Assembly (NCBI RefSeq): GCF_022288725.1
Contig: NZ_JAKNTA010000019.1
Span: 46,997 to 110,996, forward strand
Direction: 5' to 3'
From: Kitasatospora sp. A2-31
GTDB lineage: Bacteria; Actinomycetota; Actinomycetes; Streptomycetales; Streptomycetaceae
DNA: 64,000 bases
The notes beneath the pieces were generated by a model that was given only the letters and a program-made list of their open reading frames with translations, made no database searches and was not told the DNA's origin. This document shows positions 7,269 through 15,548 of the stretch, one piece after another (within the stretch, counting starts at the first letter, position 1; every line of letters starts with the position of its first letter). Both the position numbers and the translations under genes were made by a program.

Positions 7269-8567
7269 GTGGCGGAGACGGGTGCGGGACGACGCGGCGC
7301 CGGGGCGTCCCTGGGGCGGCCGTTCCGCCGGCTGTGGGCGGCGTACGCCGTCAGTGCGCTCGGCACGCGGCTGGCCTTCAACGCGTTTCCGCTGGTGGCG
7401 CTGCAGGTCCTGCACGTCGGACCGGCGCGGGTGGCGGCCCTGGCGGCGGCCGGCGCCGCCGTGGGCGCCGCGGTGGCGGTGCCGCTCGGACCGTGGGTGG
7501 AGTTCCACCGGAAGCGGCCGGTGATGGTCGCGATGGACGCCGTGCGGTTCGCGGCGCTGATCAGCGTCCCGGCCGCGTACGCGCTCGGCGTGCTCGGCTT
7601 CACCCAACTGCTGGTTGTGGCAATGGTCGTCGCCGCCGCCGACATCGCCTTCGGCGCGGCCTCCGGCGCCCACCTCAAGGCGCTCGTCCCACCGGCCGAC
7701 CGGCTCCGCGCGAACGCGAGGTTCGAATCGACGGCCTGGACCACCACTGTCCTGGGACCGCCGCTGGGCGGCGCCGCAGCCGGCCTGTTCGGGCCGGTGG
7801 CGGCCATCGCCGTCGACGCCGTGAGCTACCTGCTCTCCGCCCTGGGCCTGCGGGCCATCGGCGGGCGGGAGGCGCGACCCGAGCGTCCGACGGCCCCGCT
7901 CCTGCGCCCCACCGGGGCGGCCGAGGGGTGGCGGCACCTGCTCACCGACCCGGTGCTGCGCCCGCTCTTCCTCAACGCCGTCCTGGTGAACGGCCTGATC
8001 ATGGCGGCGGAGCCGCCGCTCGCCGTCCTGATGATCGGCGGGCTCGGCTTCGCCCCCTGGCAGTACGGGCTGGCCTTCGCCGTGCCGTGCGTCGGCGGGT
8101 TGGTCGGCTCGCGGCTGGCCGGGCGGCTGGTCGCCCGGTTCGGCCGGCACCGGGTCCTGCGCACCACCGGGGTGCTGCGGGTGTGCTGGCTGCCCGGCCT
8201 GGCCTTCGTCAGACCGGGCCCGGGCGGGCTGCTGCTCGTGATGGCGGTCGAGTTCGGGCTGATCCTCTGCGTGGGCGTGTTCAACCCCGTGCTCGCCACC
8301 GACCGGCTCGACCGCACGCCGACGGACCGGCTCGCCCGCACCCTCGCGGCCTGGTCCGTCACCGGAAAGGCCGTCATCGCGGCGTTCACCGCGCTCTGGG
8401 GCGTGCTGGCCGCCGTGGCCGGCCCGCGCGCGGCGATCGCGACCGCGGGTCTGCTGGCGCTGGCGACGCCTCTCCTGCTCCCCCGGCGGGAGCCGGGCGC
8501 GGACCGGGCGCCCGGCGACCCGGCGGGTCGCGACGCCGTTCACCGGGCCGGCCGGCCGGCCCGGTGA
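7269..8567 (+). CDS. MFS transporter
   Basis: 432 residues from GTG at 7269, preceded by GAGAGGCGGGG. About 11-12 hydrophobic helices are visible, including LWAAYAVSALGTRLAFNAFP, the helix 2-3 loop PWVEFHRKRPVMVAMD, and the middle PVLRPLFLNAVLVNGLIMAA that opens the second half. The pattern resembles MFS_3/enterobactin-exporter-like proteins (EntS group) found in actinomycetes as drug or metabolite exporters. It is divergent from a LysR gene that probably controls it. A perfect palindrome overlaps the stop codon. The substrate is unknown. Confidence 0.88.
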   Translation: MAETGAGRRGAGASLGRPFRRLWAAYAVSALGTRLAFNAFPLVALQVLHVGPARVAALAAAGAAVGAAVAVPLGPWVEFHRKRPVMVAMDAVRFAALISVPAAYALGVLGFTQLLVVAMVVAAADIAFGAASGAHLKALVPPADRLRANARFESTAWTTTVLGPPLGGAAAGLFGPVAAIAVDAVSYLLSALGLRAIGGREARPERPTAPLLRPTGAAEGWRHLLTDPVLRPLFLNAVLVNGLIMAAEPPLAVLMIGGLGFAPWQYGLAFAVPCVGGLVGSRLAGRLVARFGRHRVLRTTGVLRVCWLPGLAFVRPGPGGLLLVMAVEFGLILCVGVFNPVLATDRLDRTPTDRLARTLAAWSVTGKAVIAAFTALWGVLAAVAGPRAAIATAGLLALATPLLLPRREPGADRAPGDPAGRDAVHRAGRPAR

Positions 8568-8571
8568 ACGG
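8536..8571. terminator. 36-bp perfect palindrome overlapping the MFS stop codon
   Basis: All 18 base pairs match between CCGTTCACCGGGCCGGCC and its reverse complement. The TGA stop at 8565-8567 lies in the right arm, so the hairpin forms from the last codons of the mRNA. It probably works as a bidirectional terminator. Confidence 0.7.
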
Positions 8572-8598
8572 AGCGGACGGAGCGGACGGAGCGGACGG
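8571..8598. repeat. Three tandem 9-bp repeats
   Basis: The unit GAGCGGACG is repeated three times directly after the palindrome that ends the MFS gene. No function can be assigned. Confidence 0.7.
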
Positions 8599-8600
8599 CC

Positions 8601-8620
8601 TGATCACACCGCCGTGATCA
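8601..8620. promoter_or_regulatory. Inverted repeat upstream of DUF1905 gene
   Basis: TGATCAC-ACCGCC-GTGATCA, 7-bp perfect arms with a 6-bp spacer, 61 bp upstream of the next start. The size and place fit an operator or a small hairpin; the binding protein is unknown. Confidence 0.4.
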
Positions 8621-8681
8621 TCACCGCCCCGCGCCGGTCTCGGCGCCGCCCGTTGTCGGTGCCGCGTGCCATGCTGGGGCC

Positions 8682-8984
8682 GTGCGCTTCGAATTCGATG
8701 CCGAGCTGTGGATCTGGGACGCCCGACGGTCCGACAGCTGGACGTTCGTCAGTCTGCCGACGGAGGCGTCCGAGGAGATCCGGGACCACCCCGGCGGGCC
8801 GCCGCGCGGCTTCGGCTCGCGGCGCGTTCAGGTCACCGTCGGCGGCAGCACCTGGCTGACCTCGATCTTCCCGGACAGCGCTCGCGGCTGCTACGTGCTG
8901 CCGGTCAAGCGCGCGGTCCGCAAGGCCGAAGGCCTGGAGTCGGGTGACACCGCGTCGGTGACAGTCGAGCTGCTCGACGTCTGA
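8682..8984 (+). CDS. DUF1905 domain protein
   Basis: 100 residues from GTG at 8682. The sequence starts RFEFDAELWIWDARRSDSWTF and ends in VKRAVRKAEGLESGDTASVT, the beta-barrel pattern of DUF1905 (residues about 1-95). Members are small cytoplasmic proteins of unknown role, sometimes fused to YdeI-like domains. It is monocistronic and convergent with the VOC gene that ends 17 bp away. The alternative GTG/ATG starts upstream lack a ribosome site. Confidence 0.85.
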   Translation: MRFEFDAELWIWDARRSDSWTFVSLPTEASEEIRDHPGGPPRGFGSRRVQVTVGGSTWLTSIFPDSARGCYVLPVKRAVRKAEGLESGDTASVTVELLDV

Positions 8985-9001
8985 CGGCCGGACGAGCGGT
9001 C

Positions 9002-9457
9002 CTAGACGACGCAGAACTCGTTGCCCTCGGGGTCCTGCAGGACGACGGCGTAGTACTCCATGTCCGGCTCGTCCATGATCCGCAGCACCGTGGCACCGGC
9101 CTCGGTGAGCCGCTCGACCTCGGCGGTGACCCGCTCGGTGCGGACCGCCAGCGGGACCTCGCGCCCTCCGCCGACCTTCAGGTCGAGGTGCAGCCGGTTC
9201 TTGGTCACCTTCGGCTCCGGGACCTGCTGGAACCAGACCCGTGGCCCCCGCCCCGCCGGATCGACGATCGACTCCGGCGTCTCCCCGGCCCCGGCCGGCA
9301 GCTCCTCCGCGGGCACGCCCATGTCCGACCAGTACTCCCGCCACGTGGCGTGGCCGTTCGGCGGAGGCTCCGGCACGTACCCCAGCGCCTCGGACCAGAA
9401 GCTCACCAGCCTGCGCGGGTCGGCGCAGTCGACCACCAGCTGCAGCGTCATCTCCAT
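9002..9457 (-). CDS. VOC-superfamily (glyoxalase-like) protein
   Basis: 151 residues. The N-terminal MTLQLVVDCADPRRLVSFW and the C-terminal VVLQDPEGNEFCVV are the two paired beta-alpha-beta ends of the glyoxalase/bleomycin-resistance fold, with NRLHLDLKV in between. This subgroup (glyoxalase_6-like) is abundant in actinomycetes; most members have no known substrate. It stands alone. Confidence 0.85.
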   Translation of the reverse strand: MEMTLQLVVDCADPRRLVSFWSEALGYVPEPPPNGHATWREYWSDMGVPAEELPAGAGETPESIVDPAGRGPRVWFQQVPEPKVTKNRLHLDLKVGGGREVPLAVRTERVTAEVERLTEAGATVLRIMDEPDMEYYAVVLQDPEGNEFCVV

Positions 9458-9643
9458 ACCCGCAGGGTGCCACGCGGGTCCGACGGCATCGACTCGTCCT
9501 TCGGGCCCCGCCCCTCACCGGTCCGGCTTGCCCGGGCGTTCGTAGGCCGACTCGATCGCTTCCCAACCGAGGGCGAGCGGGTTCTGCCAGGTGTGCGATC
9601 AATTTGCGTTATCCCCGTTCATCCGGCGGGTCTCCTGTGGTGT

Positions 9644-9660
9644 CGACGCGTGACGCGTCG
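9644..9660. promoter_or_regulatory. Palindrome in the promoter region of the CAP-domain gene
   Basis: CGACGCG-TGA-CGCGTCG, 7-bp perfect arms, located 83 bp upstream of the CAP-protein start within the 285-bp gap 9458-9742. Candidate operator only. Confidence 0.4.
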
Positions 9661-9742
9661 GCCGGCCGGGTGGGGCGCGCGTGGTGGGAGAGCCGCGACG
9701 CCGTACCGGGCCGCCGGTTGGAGACAAGGAGTCCGTGTCCTC

Positions 9743-10630
9743 ATGCAGTCCATACGTCGCCGGCAGGGGCTGGCCGTTGTCGTGGCGGTCGGTGTCGTGG
9801 CAGCCGCAGCGAGCGCGTGCGGCCCGGAGCCCGGCGCACAGGCCTCGGACAGGTCCGGTGCGGTGGCCGCGACGGTGGCACCCGTCGCCGGCCTCCCGTC
9901 CGCGGAGCCGGCTTCCGCACCGTCGGCGACCGCCTCCGCCTCCTCTCCCCCCACGGCGACGGCGAGCGCGGCGGCCACGACGTCCGCCACGGCCACGACG
10001 TCGACGCCCACGGGTACCCCGACCGCGGCGGCCACCCGGGCCACGCCGGGCCCGGCGGCCCCGAGCGTCCCTCCCACGGCACCGGCCGGCGCCGCCGGGC
10101 CGGGCCAGGCCGCCAAGACGCCCGCCGGTGCCGCGCCCCGTCCGGGCGCCGCCACGCCGTCGCCCCGGACCGCTCCGAACGCCGGCACCGACACCGACAA
10201 CGGCACCGGCACCGGCACCGGCAACGCGGCGCCGGACCGCTCGGCCGGCGGCGCCGAAGCGCTCTCGTTGCGCCTGATCAACGAGGAGCGGGTCCGCAAC
10301 GGCGTCCCGGCCCTGGTCGTGAAGGCCGACCTGACGGCCTTCGCCGAAAAGTGGGCCCGCCACATGCGCGAGACCGGGTTCGCCCACTCGGAGAACGCCT
10401 CGGGCGCCGGTCCCAGCCTGACCGGGAGCCGGACGCTGACCGGCGAGTGCATCGTCATGTGGGGCGACGCCGCGATGACCGGGGAACAGGCCGCGGTCCA
10501 GTTCCAGCGGATGTGGACCGAGTCCCCGGGCCACCACGCCGCGCAGATCAACCCGCGCTACAAGGAGATCGGCGTCGGCCTCTTCCACGACTCCAGCGGC
10601 TGGTGGGGCGTGCACGAGTTCGCCGGCTGA
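9743..10630 (+). CDS. CAP/SCP-domain lipoprotein with long low-complexity linker
   Basis: 295 residues from ATG at 9743, with AAGGAG 11 bp upstream. A signal peptide ends in the lipobox AASAC (Cys26). About 130 residues rich in Ala, Thr, Ser and Pro follow, ending in a Gly-Thr repeat. The C-terminal domain (about 170-295, LRLINEERVRNGVPALVV, KWARHMRETGFAHSENA, MWTESPGHHAAQINPRYKEIGVG) is a CAP/SCP-PR1 fold as in Ylph/YkwD-type secreted proteins. It is probably anchored outside the membrane with the CAP domain extended through the wall by the linker. Its enzymatic activity is unknown. Confidence 0.88.
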   Translation: MQSIRRRQGLAVVVAVGVVAAAASACGPEPGAQASDRSGAVAATVAPVAGLPSAEPASAPSATASASSPPTATASAAATTSATATTSTPTGTPTAAATRATPGPAAPSVPPTAPAGAAGPGQAAKTPAGAAPRPGAATPSPRTAPNAGTDTDNGTGTGTGNAAPDRSAGGAEALSLRLINEERVRNGVPALVVKADLTAFAEKWARHMRETGFAHSENASGAGPSLTGSRTLTGECIVMWGDAAMTGEQAAVQFQRMWTESPGHHAAQINPRYKEIGVGLFHDSSGWWGVHEFAG

Positions 10631-10739
10631 CCCGCCCCCGCCCGGCGGTCCCGGCCGAGCCGCTGCCCCGGGTCACCGGACACACCCCGGCCCGGCCCGT
10701 CGCGGGCGCCGGGTCGGGCGGGTCGGCTAGCGTCCGGGT

Positions 10740-11450
10740 GTGGTGGAGATTCGACGGGTCGTCGGCCCGGCGGCACAGCGCCCGGAGCCCGGGCGGGCGG
10801 CGGCGCAGCGCCCGGCCGTGCCCGGGCTGGTCTGGTACGCGGCGTACGGGTCGAACATGCACGCCGAGCGGCTGAACGTCTACCTCCGGGGCGGGCGGCC
10901 GGCGGGCGGGGCGCGCAGCTGCCCGGGGGCGCGGGACCGGCGGCCACCGCGGCGCAGCCTCCCCGTGCTGCTGCCGGGGGTCCTCTACTTCGCCTCGCTG
11001 TCGCTGATGTGGACGGGCGGGTCCGGGTTCTACGATCCCGCCGCGGACGGGGAGGTGCCGGCCCGCGCCTACCTGCTGACCGCCGAGCAGTTCGGCGACA
11101 TCGCCCAGCAGGAGATGCGCCGGGCTCCGCTGGAGGACCTCGACCTCTCGCCGGTGCTCGCCACCGGCCGCGAGCAACTCGGGACCGGCCGGTACGAGAC
11201 GCTGGTCCACCCGGGCGACCTGGACGGACGGCCGGTGCTGACGTTCACCGCGTCCTGGTCGCTGGCCGAGGCGGTGCTGAACGCGCCGTCCGCCGCCTAC
11301 CTGCGCAACCTCGCCTCCGGGCTGGCCGAGGCCCACGGCTGGGGTCCGGGCCGGGCGGCCGACTACCTCAGCAGCCGGCCGGGCGCGGCCGGGCACTGGA
11401 GCGCGGACGCCGTACGCCGGGCCCTGGGCGGCGCCGGACCGGCGGGCTGA
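10740..11450 (+). CDS. Gamma-glutamylcyclotransferase-like (AIG2/GGCT fold) protein
   Basis: 236 residues. The motif VWYAAYGSNMHAERLNVYL near residue 32 is the nucleotide/substrate loop of the GGCT-like fold (YGSNM). FYDPAADGEVPARAYLLTAEQFGDI and the C-terminal SAAYLRNLASGLAEAHGW follow the streptomycete subgroup, often misnamed histone deacetylase. Cytoplasmic. The first 28 residues are Arg/Pro-rich and may not be translated; a later start near residue 29 is possible. The substrate is unknown. Confidence 0.75.
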   Translation: MVEIRRVVGPAAQRPEPGRAAAQRPAVPGLVWYAAYGSNMHAERLNVYLRGGRPAGGARSCPGARDRRPPRRSLPVLLPGVLYFASLSLMWTGGSGFYDPAADGEVPARAYLLTAEQFGDIAQQEMRRAPLEDLDLSPVLATGREQLGTGRYETLVHPGDLDGRPVLTFTASWSLAEAVLNAPSAAYLRNLASGLAEAHGWGPGRAADYLSSRPGAAGHWSADAVRRALGGAGPAG

Positions 11451-11485
11451 CGCACCGGCCGCCGGCCCCGGGCACGGGAACCCGC

Positions 11486-12178
11486 TCAGCGCCGGGGGAG
11501 GCGCTGGGGCGGGCGCAGCTCGCTGGGCTGGACGAGGACGAAGCCGTCCCCGGTGAAGGAGAGCTCCCAGCCCTCGGTCGCGGTGCCGTGCCGGCGCCAG
11601 GCCTCGGTGTTGGCGCTCTGCGCCTGAAGCTGCACCTCCAGCGCCGACGACCAGCCGACCACCGCGTCGGCGTCCGCGTAGACGTACTCGCCGGCCCGCA
11701 CCGGCATCACCAGCGGGCGTCCCGAGGTCATCACCACCAGCCGGCCGTTGCCGGACAGCTCCAGGCTGTGGTTGCCGATGCCGGAGATCCGCTCGCCGCC
11801 CTCGACGGCGACCGTCCGCCACGTGATGCCCGCGTCGAAGGCCAGGACGTAGGCGCTGGTGATGGTCAGCCGGTCGCCCCGCAGGTCCAGGACGTGCAGG
11901 TGCTGGGCGAGGTTGGCGAGGTAGACCGTGCCGGTGCCGGTGCAGCGCATCAGGTCCATGGCGGGGGGCGGCTGCGCCGGACCGCCCTGTTGGTTGCGCT
12001 GGCCGCGGGGCGGCCGCCAGGCGGTGAACCGCACCCGGCCGGTGTGCGCGACCATCGCGCCGGTGCGGGCCAGCACCTCGGCCCGCCCGTCCAGCACGAC
12101 GCGCAGCAGCTGCGGGTTCTGCAGGGCGAACCGCTCGTCGCCGGTCAGGGCCGTGTGGTCGAGAAGGGGGCTGTGCAC
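11486..12178 (-). CDS. AIM24-family protein
   Basis: 230 residues, one AIM24/TerB-like beta-helix domain across the protein: QNPQLLRVVLDGRAEVLARTG, GTVYLANLAQHLHVLDLRGD, SLELSGNGRLVVMTSG and the C-terminal GDGFVLVQPSE. AIM24 proteins take their name from a yeast mitochondrial protein; the bacterial members have no proven function. It is the third of three adjacent AIM24 genes, 30 bp after the second, so probably in one operon with the TerD-AIM24 fusion. Confidence 0.88.
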   Translation of the reverse strand: MHSPLLDHTALTGDERFALQNPQLLRVVLDGRAEVLARTGAMVAHTGRVRFTAWRPPRGQRNQQGGPAQPPPAMDLMRCTGTGTVYLANLAQHLHVLDLRGDRLTITSAYVLAFDAGITWRTVAVEGGERISGIGNHSLELSGNGRLVVMTSGRPLVMPVRAGEYVYADADAVVGWSSALEVQLQAQSANTEAWRRHGTATEGWELSFTGDGFVLVQPSELRPPQRLPRR

Positions 12179-12208
12179 GGTGATCGTTGCTCCTCAGCTG
12201 CGGACTGT

Positions 12209-12901
12209 TCAGCCGCGGATCTTGAATCGGTCGGAGGTCTCCTCACTGGGCTGGACGACGACGAAGCCCGAGCCCCGGAAACCCAGCTGCAGGGCCTCGC
12301 CGCTGCCGCGGCCGATCAGCGAGCCGACCTTGAGGGTGCGCCTGGTCTGGATCTCCAGCCCGGTGGTCCAGGCGACCAGCGCGTCCGGGTCGACGTAGGT
12401 CGGCGCCTCGGCGCAGTCCAGCACCACGGGGACGCCGTGGGAGGTGACGGACACCCAGCCGCTGCCGCGCACGGTGACGTTGTAGAGCCCGGTGCCGGCC
12501 AGCAGTGCCGGCCCCTTCACCTTCTCGACGGTGCACGCCAGCGAGGCGTCCAGGGCGAGCAGGTGCGAGCCGTTGACGGACAGCGCCTCGTCGTCGAGCT
12601 GGAGGTTGAGCACGTGTGCGCCGAAGTCGGCGAGGTAGAGGGTGCCGTCGCCGAACCAGCGCAGCAGCGGGCTTCGCTCGCCCGAGGCCCACTCGCCGAG
12701 CGCCCGCCGGAAGGACTGGGACACCGGCTCGTACTGCAGGTAGCCGTCGTAGGCCACCATCGCGCCGGCCTTGGCCAGGACGTCCTGGCCGGTGGTGACG
12801 GCGACCTTGCACATCGCGCCGCCGTGGTTGCTCATCCGCGCCGTGGCCGGCGAGGCGGTGAACTCCTCCAGGTACGTGCCCGAGAGCACCTGCCGCTCCA
12901 T
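12209..12901 (-). CDS. AIM24-family protein
   Basis: 230 residues from ATG at 12901, behind the near-perfect ribosome site AAGGAGGT. The domain shows the same landmarks as its neighbours: GQDVLAKAGAMVAYDG, GTLYLADFGAHVLNLQL, TVRGSGWVSVTSHGVPVVLD and GSGFVVVQPSEE. It is the middle gene of the AIM24 trio, 32 bp after the TerD-AIM24 gene. Predicted cytoplasmic or membrane-peripheral, with no signal peptide. Confidence 0.9.
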   Translation of the reverse strand: MERQVLSGTYLEEFTASPATARMSNHGGAMCKVAVTTGQDVLAKAGAMVAYDGYLQYEPVSQSFRRALGEWASGERSPLLRWFGDGTLYLADFGAHVLNLQLDDEALSVNGSHLLALDASLACTVEKVKGPALLAGTGLYNVTVRGSGWVSVTSHGVPVVLDCAEAPTYVDPDALVAWTTGLEIQTRRTLKVGSLIGRGSGEALQLGFRGSGFVVVQPSEETSDRFKIRG

Positions 12902-12933
12902 CGGTACCTCCTTGCTCCGGGCTCTGCGCCCGC

Positions 12934-14313
12934 TCAGACCTCGAACGGCTGGACGACGATGAAGTTGCCCGGCCCGCCCCGGAACTGCACGCTGAACGCC
13001 TCCGCGGCGTGGCCCCGGTACGCGGAGCGCCGGATCCGCACCGGCGCGGTGGTGATCACCTGCGCCCCGCGGGACCAGGCCACCAGGGCGTGCAGGTCGG
13101 CGTAGGTCTCGGGTGCCGGAGTGACCGGCAGCACCACCGGGATGCCGGTGGTCTTCACGACGACCGTGCCGTGGCCGCTGAACTGGAGCGTGTAGAAGCC
13201 GCCGTTCGGCAGCCCCTCGCCCTCGATCCGGCGGACCTCGTGCTCCAGGTGCGCGTCGAAGGCCAGTACCCGGTCGGAGCTGACGCAGAGCGCGTCGCCC
13301 TCCAGCCGCACGAGGTGGAGGTGGCTGGCCTCGTCCGCGAGGAACACCTGGCCCTCGCCGGAGACGCGCATCAGCTTCAGCGTCTGGCCAGTGAGGTTGG
13401 CGGTCAGCTTGCGCAGCATGCCGGAGCTCTCGTGGGCGAAGTCGGCCTGCCCCTGGTAGGCCACCATGCTGCCGTGCAGCGCCAGGACGTCCTGGTCCTT
13501 GGTGAGGGTGTAGCGCACCAGGTGGTCGTTCTGCCGGACCCAGCCGGACTGCTCGGGGACCTCGGCGTACTTGACCAGGCTGATCCGGACGCCGGGCGGC
13601 TCGGGGACAGGGACGGACGCCACGGGCGGTGGCGGAGCCGCGGGCGGCACCGGTGCGGCGGACGGCACGGGCACCTGCTGCGCCGGCACCTGAACGGTGG
13701 GCGCGGGTGCGGGGGTCGGCGGCACGTCGGCCGGCGGGGCCGGTGCCGGCGCCGGCACCGTGGCGGTCGGCGGCTCGTCCTCCTCGACGGCCTCGCCGCC
13801 GAAGTTCTCCAGCAGCGCCCGCAGGCCGCCGTCGAAACCCTGGCCGACCGCGGTGAAGCGCCACTCGCCGTTGCGCCGGTACAGGTCGGCCAGCATCACC
13901 GCGCGCTCGGTGCTGAACTCCGCGCCGGTGAAGGAGTACCGGCCGACCTCCGCGCCGTCCGCGACCAGCCGGACGTAGCCGGAGGCCACCTGTGACATCA
14001 CGCCTTCGCCGTCGATCGCCGCGGTCAGGCTCAGCCGGTGGATCGCCGCCGGGACGTCCGGCAGCAGGACGCGGAACGCCTCGGTGTCACCGGACTGCGC
14101 ACCCAGCAGCCGCACCGATCCCTCGGGGCTGGCGGGCTGGTTGAAGAAGACGAAGTAGCGGTCGTCGCTCAGCCGTTCCTCGGCGTCCAGGCCGAAGCAG
14201 CTGACGTCGATCACCAGCCCCGGGGCGTCCAGGTGCACCCCGAGGTAGAGCTCGGTCCCGGGCGTGAGATCGGCGATGCGCACCCGCGCGGCCTTCGTGA
14301 GTTCCCTGCTCAT
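12934..14313 (-). CDS. TerD-AIM24 fusion protein
   Basis: 459 residues in three parts. Residues about 1-175 are a TerD domain (VRIADLTPGTELYLGV, DVSCFGLDAEERLSDDRYFVFFNQ, DGEGVMSQVASGYVRLV), the calcium-binding stress domain of tellurite-resistance clusters. Residues about 176-245 are a Pro/Ala/Val linker. Residues about 250-459 are an AIM24 domain (KDQDVLALHGSMVAYQGQ, FSGHGTVVVKTTGIPVVLP, GGPGNFIVVQPFEV). It is the first gene of a three-gene operon with two single AIM24 proteins, suggesting they act together, perhaps in a membrane-stress complex (inference). Confidence 0.92.
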   Translation of the reverse strand: MSRELTKAARVRIADLTPGTELYLGVHLDAPGLVIDVSCFGLDAEERLSDDRYFVFFNQPASPEGSVRLLGAQSGDTEAFRVLLPDVPAAIHRLSLTAAIDGEGVMSQVASGYVRLVADGAEVGRYSFTGAEFSTERAVMLADLYRRNGEWRFTAVGQGFDGGLRALLENFGGEAVEEDEPPTATVPAPAPAPPADVPPTPAPAPTVQVPAQQVPVPSAAPVPPAAPPPPVASVPVPEPPGVRISLVKYAEVPEQSGWVRQNDHLVRYTLTKDQDVLALHGSMVAYQGQADFAHESSGMLRKLTANLTGQTLKLMRVSGEGQVFLADEASHLHLVRLEGDALCVSSDRVLAFDAHLEHEVRRIEGEGLPNGGFYTLQFSGHGTVVVKTTGIPVVLPVTPAPETYADLHALVAWSRGAQVITTAPVRIRRSAYRGHAAEAFSVQFRGGPGNFIVVQPFEV

Positions 14314-14437
14314 GGTGCCGGACCGGCCCTCCCCCTCTGTCCCGGGCGTGGTCCCGCGACCCTACCCCACCCGGTCCGGACGAAGCAGGGGCCCGAACGG
14401 TTGCGGGCCGGCCCGCGCCGACCCGCCGGCCCGTCAA

Positions 14438-14483
14438 CCCGCAGACCCGCAGACCCGCCATCCCGCAGACCCGCAGACCCGCC
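14438..14483. repeat. Imperfect direct repeats between permease and TerD-AIM24 genes
   Basis: A 22-bp stretch beginning CCCGCAGACCCGCAG occurs at 14438 and again at 14462, itself built of 8-bp CCCGCAGA units, with related pieces to 14510. This fills the 191-bp gap 14314-14504. It may be slippage-derived DNA; no promoter was recognised. Confidence 0.6.
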
Positions 14484-14504
14484 GGCCGCAGACCCGCCGG
14501 CCCG

Positions 14505-15548
14505 TCAGCCCGGCAGGCCGACGGCGCGGTCGCCGCTGCGCCGCTGCTGGACGACCACCGCCACCACCAGCAGCGTGCCCTGGGCGACGTTCTGCCAGAA
14601 GGAGTTGATGCCCTGCACGGTGAGCCCGTTGTCCAGTGCGCCCAGCAGCGCGACGGCGAGCAGCGTGCCGCCGATCCCGCCCTTGCCGCCCTTCAGCGCG
14701 CAGCCGCCCAGCGCGGCGGCGGTGATCGCCTTCAGTTCCAGCCCCTCGCTGCCGGAGACCGGCTGGCCGGAGCCGGTGCGGGCGGTGAGCAGGACGCCGG
14801 CGACCGCCGCGACCACACCGATCAGGGCGTAGACCGCGACCAGGTACTTGTTGATCGCGATGCCGGCGAGCCGGGCGGCCGTGTCGTTGCCGCCGATCGC
14901 GTAGAGGTTGCGGCCGATGTCGGTGTACTTCAGCAGCACGTGCACCGCCGCCGCTACCAGGATCAGGATCCAGACCATCACCGGCAGGCCCGCGATCTTC
15001 CCGCGGCCGAGGAAGACGAACACCGCGTCGTTGAGCACGTACCCCTGGGCCCGCCCGTCGGAGACCAGCTGCGCGACGCCCTTGTAGGCCGCGAGGCCGG
15101 CCAGGGTCGCGATGGTCGCGTTGACCCGCCCGTAGACGATGACCGCGCCGTTGAGGACGCCGACCAGCGCGCCGACCGCGAGCGCGGCGGCCATGCCGGC
15201 GAAGGCGTTGGAGCCGGCCGAGGTGAAGGCCATCGCGCTGACCACGGACGCCAGGCCGGCCTGGGAGCCGACCGAGATGTCCAGGCCGCCGCAGATGATG
15301 ACGACGGTCTGCACCACGGCGAGCAGGCCGGTGATGGTGGCGGCCTCGGCGATGACCTGGATGTTGGTCCAGCTCAGGTAGTTGTCGTTGAGGATCCCGA
15401 AGACGGCGAGCACCGCGACGAGCGCGCCGACCAGGCTGAGGTTCTGCCCGCCGAGCCCGGCGAGAGCGCCGAGCGGGCCGGCGGGCCGGGTGCGGGCGGT
15501 GCTCTTGGAGGTGTGCTCGAGGGCCGGCGGGGTGGCGGCGCTGGTCAT
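14505..15548 (-). CDS. Sugar ABC transporter permease (RbsC/MglC-like)
   Basis: 347 residues. About 8-10 membrane helices are visible, with the BPD_transp_2 landmarks ICGGLDISVGSQAGLASVVSA, NGAVIVYGRVNATIATLAGLAAYKG, YAIGGNDTAARLAGIAINKY and ALLGALDNGLTVQGINSFWQNVAQG. This is the inner-membrane channel of ribose/galactose-type importers. Its ATG overlaps the stop of the ATPase gene (ATGA). It is the third gene of the binding protein-ATPase-permease operon. Galactose or GalNAc is a reasonable substrate because of the neighbouring GH27 genes (inference). Confidence 0.92.
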   Translation of the reverse strand: MTSAATPPALEHTSKSTARTRPAGPLGALAGLGGQNLSLVGALVAVLAVFGILNDNYLSWTNIQVIAEAATITGLLAVVQTVVIICGGLDISVGSQAGLASVVSAMAFTSAGSNAFAGMAAALAVGALVGVLNGAVIVYGRVNATIATLAGLAAYKGVAQLVSDGRAQGYVLNDAVFVFLGRGKIAGLPVMVWILILVAAAVHVLLKYTDIGRNLYAIGGNDTAARLAGIAINKYLVAVYALIGVVAAVAGVLLTARTGSGQPVSGSEGLELKAITAAALGGCALKGGKGGIGGTLLAVALLGALDNGLTVQGINSFWQNVAQGTLLVVAVVVQQRRSGDRAVGLPG

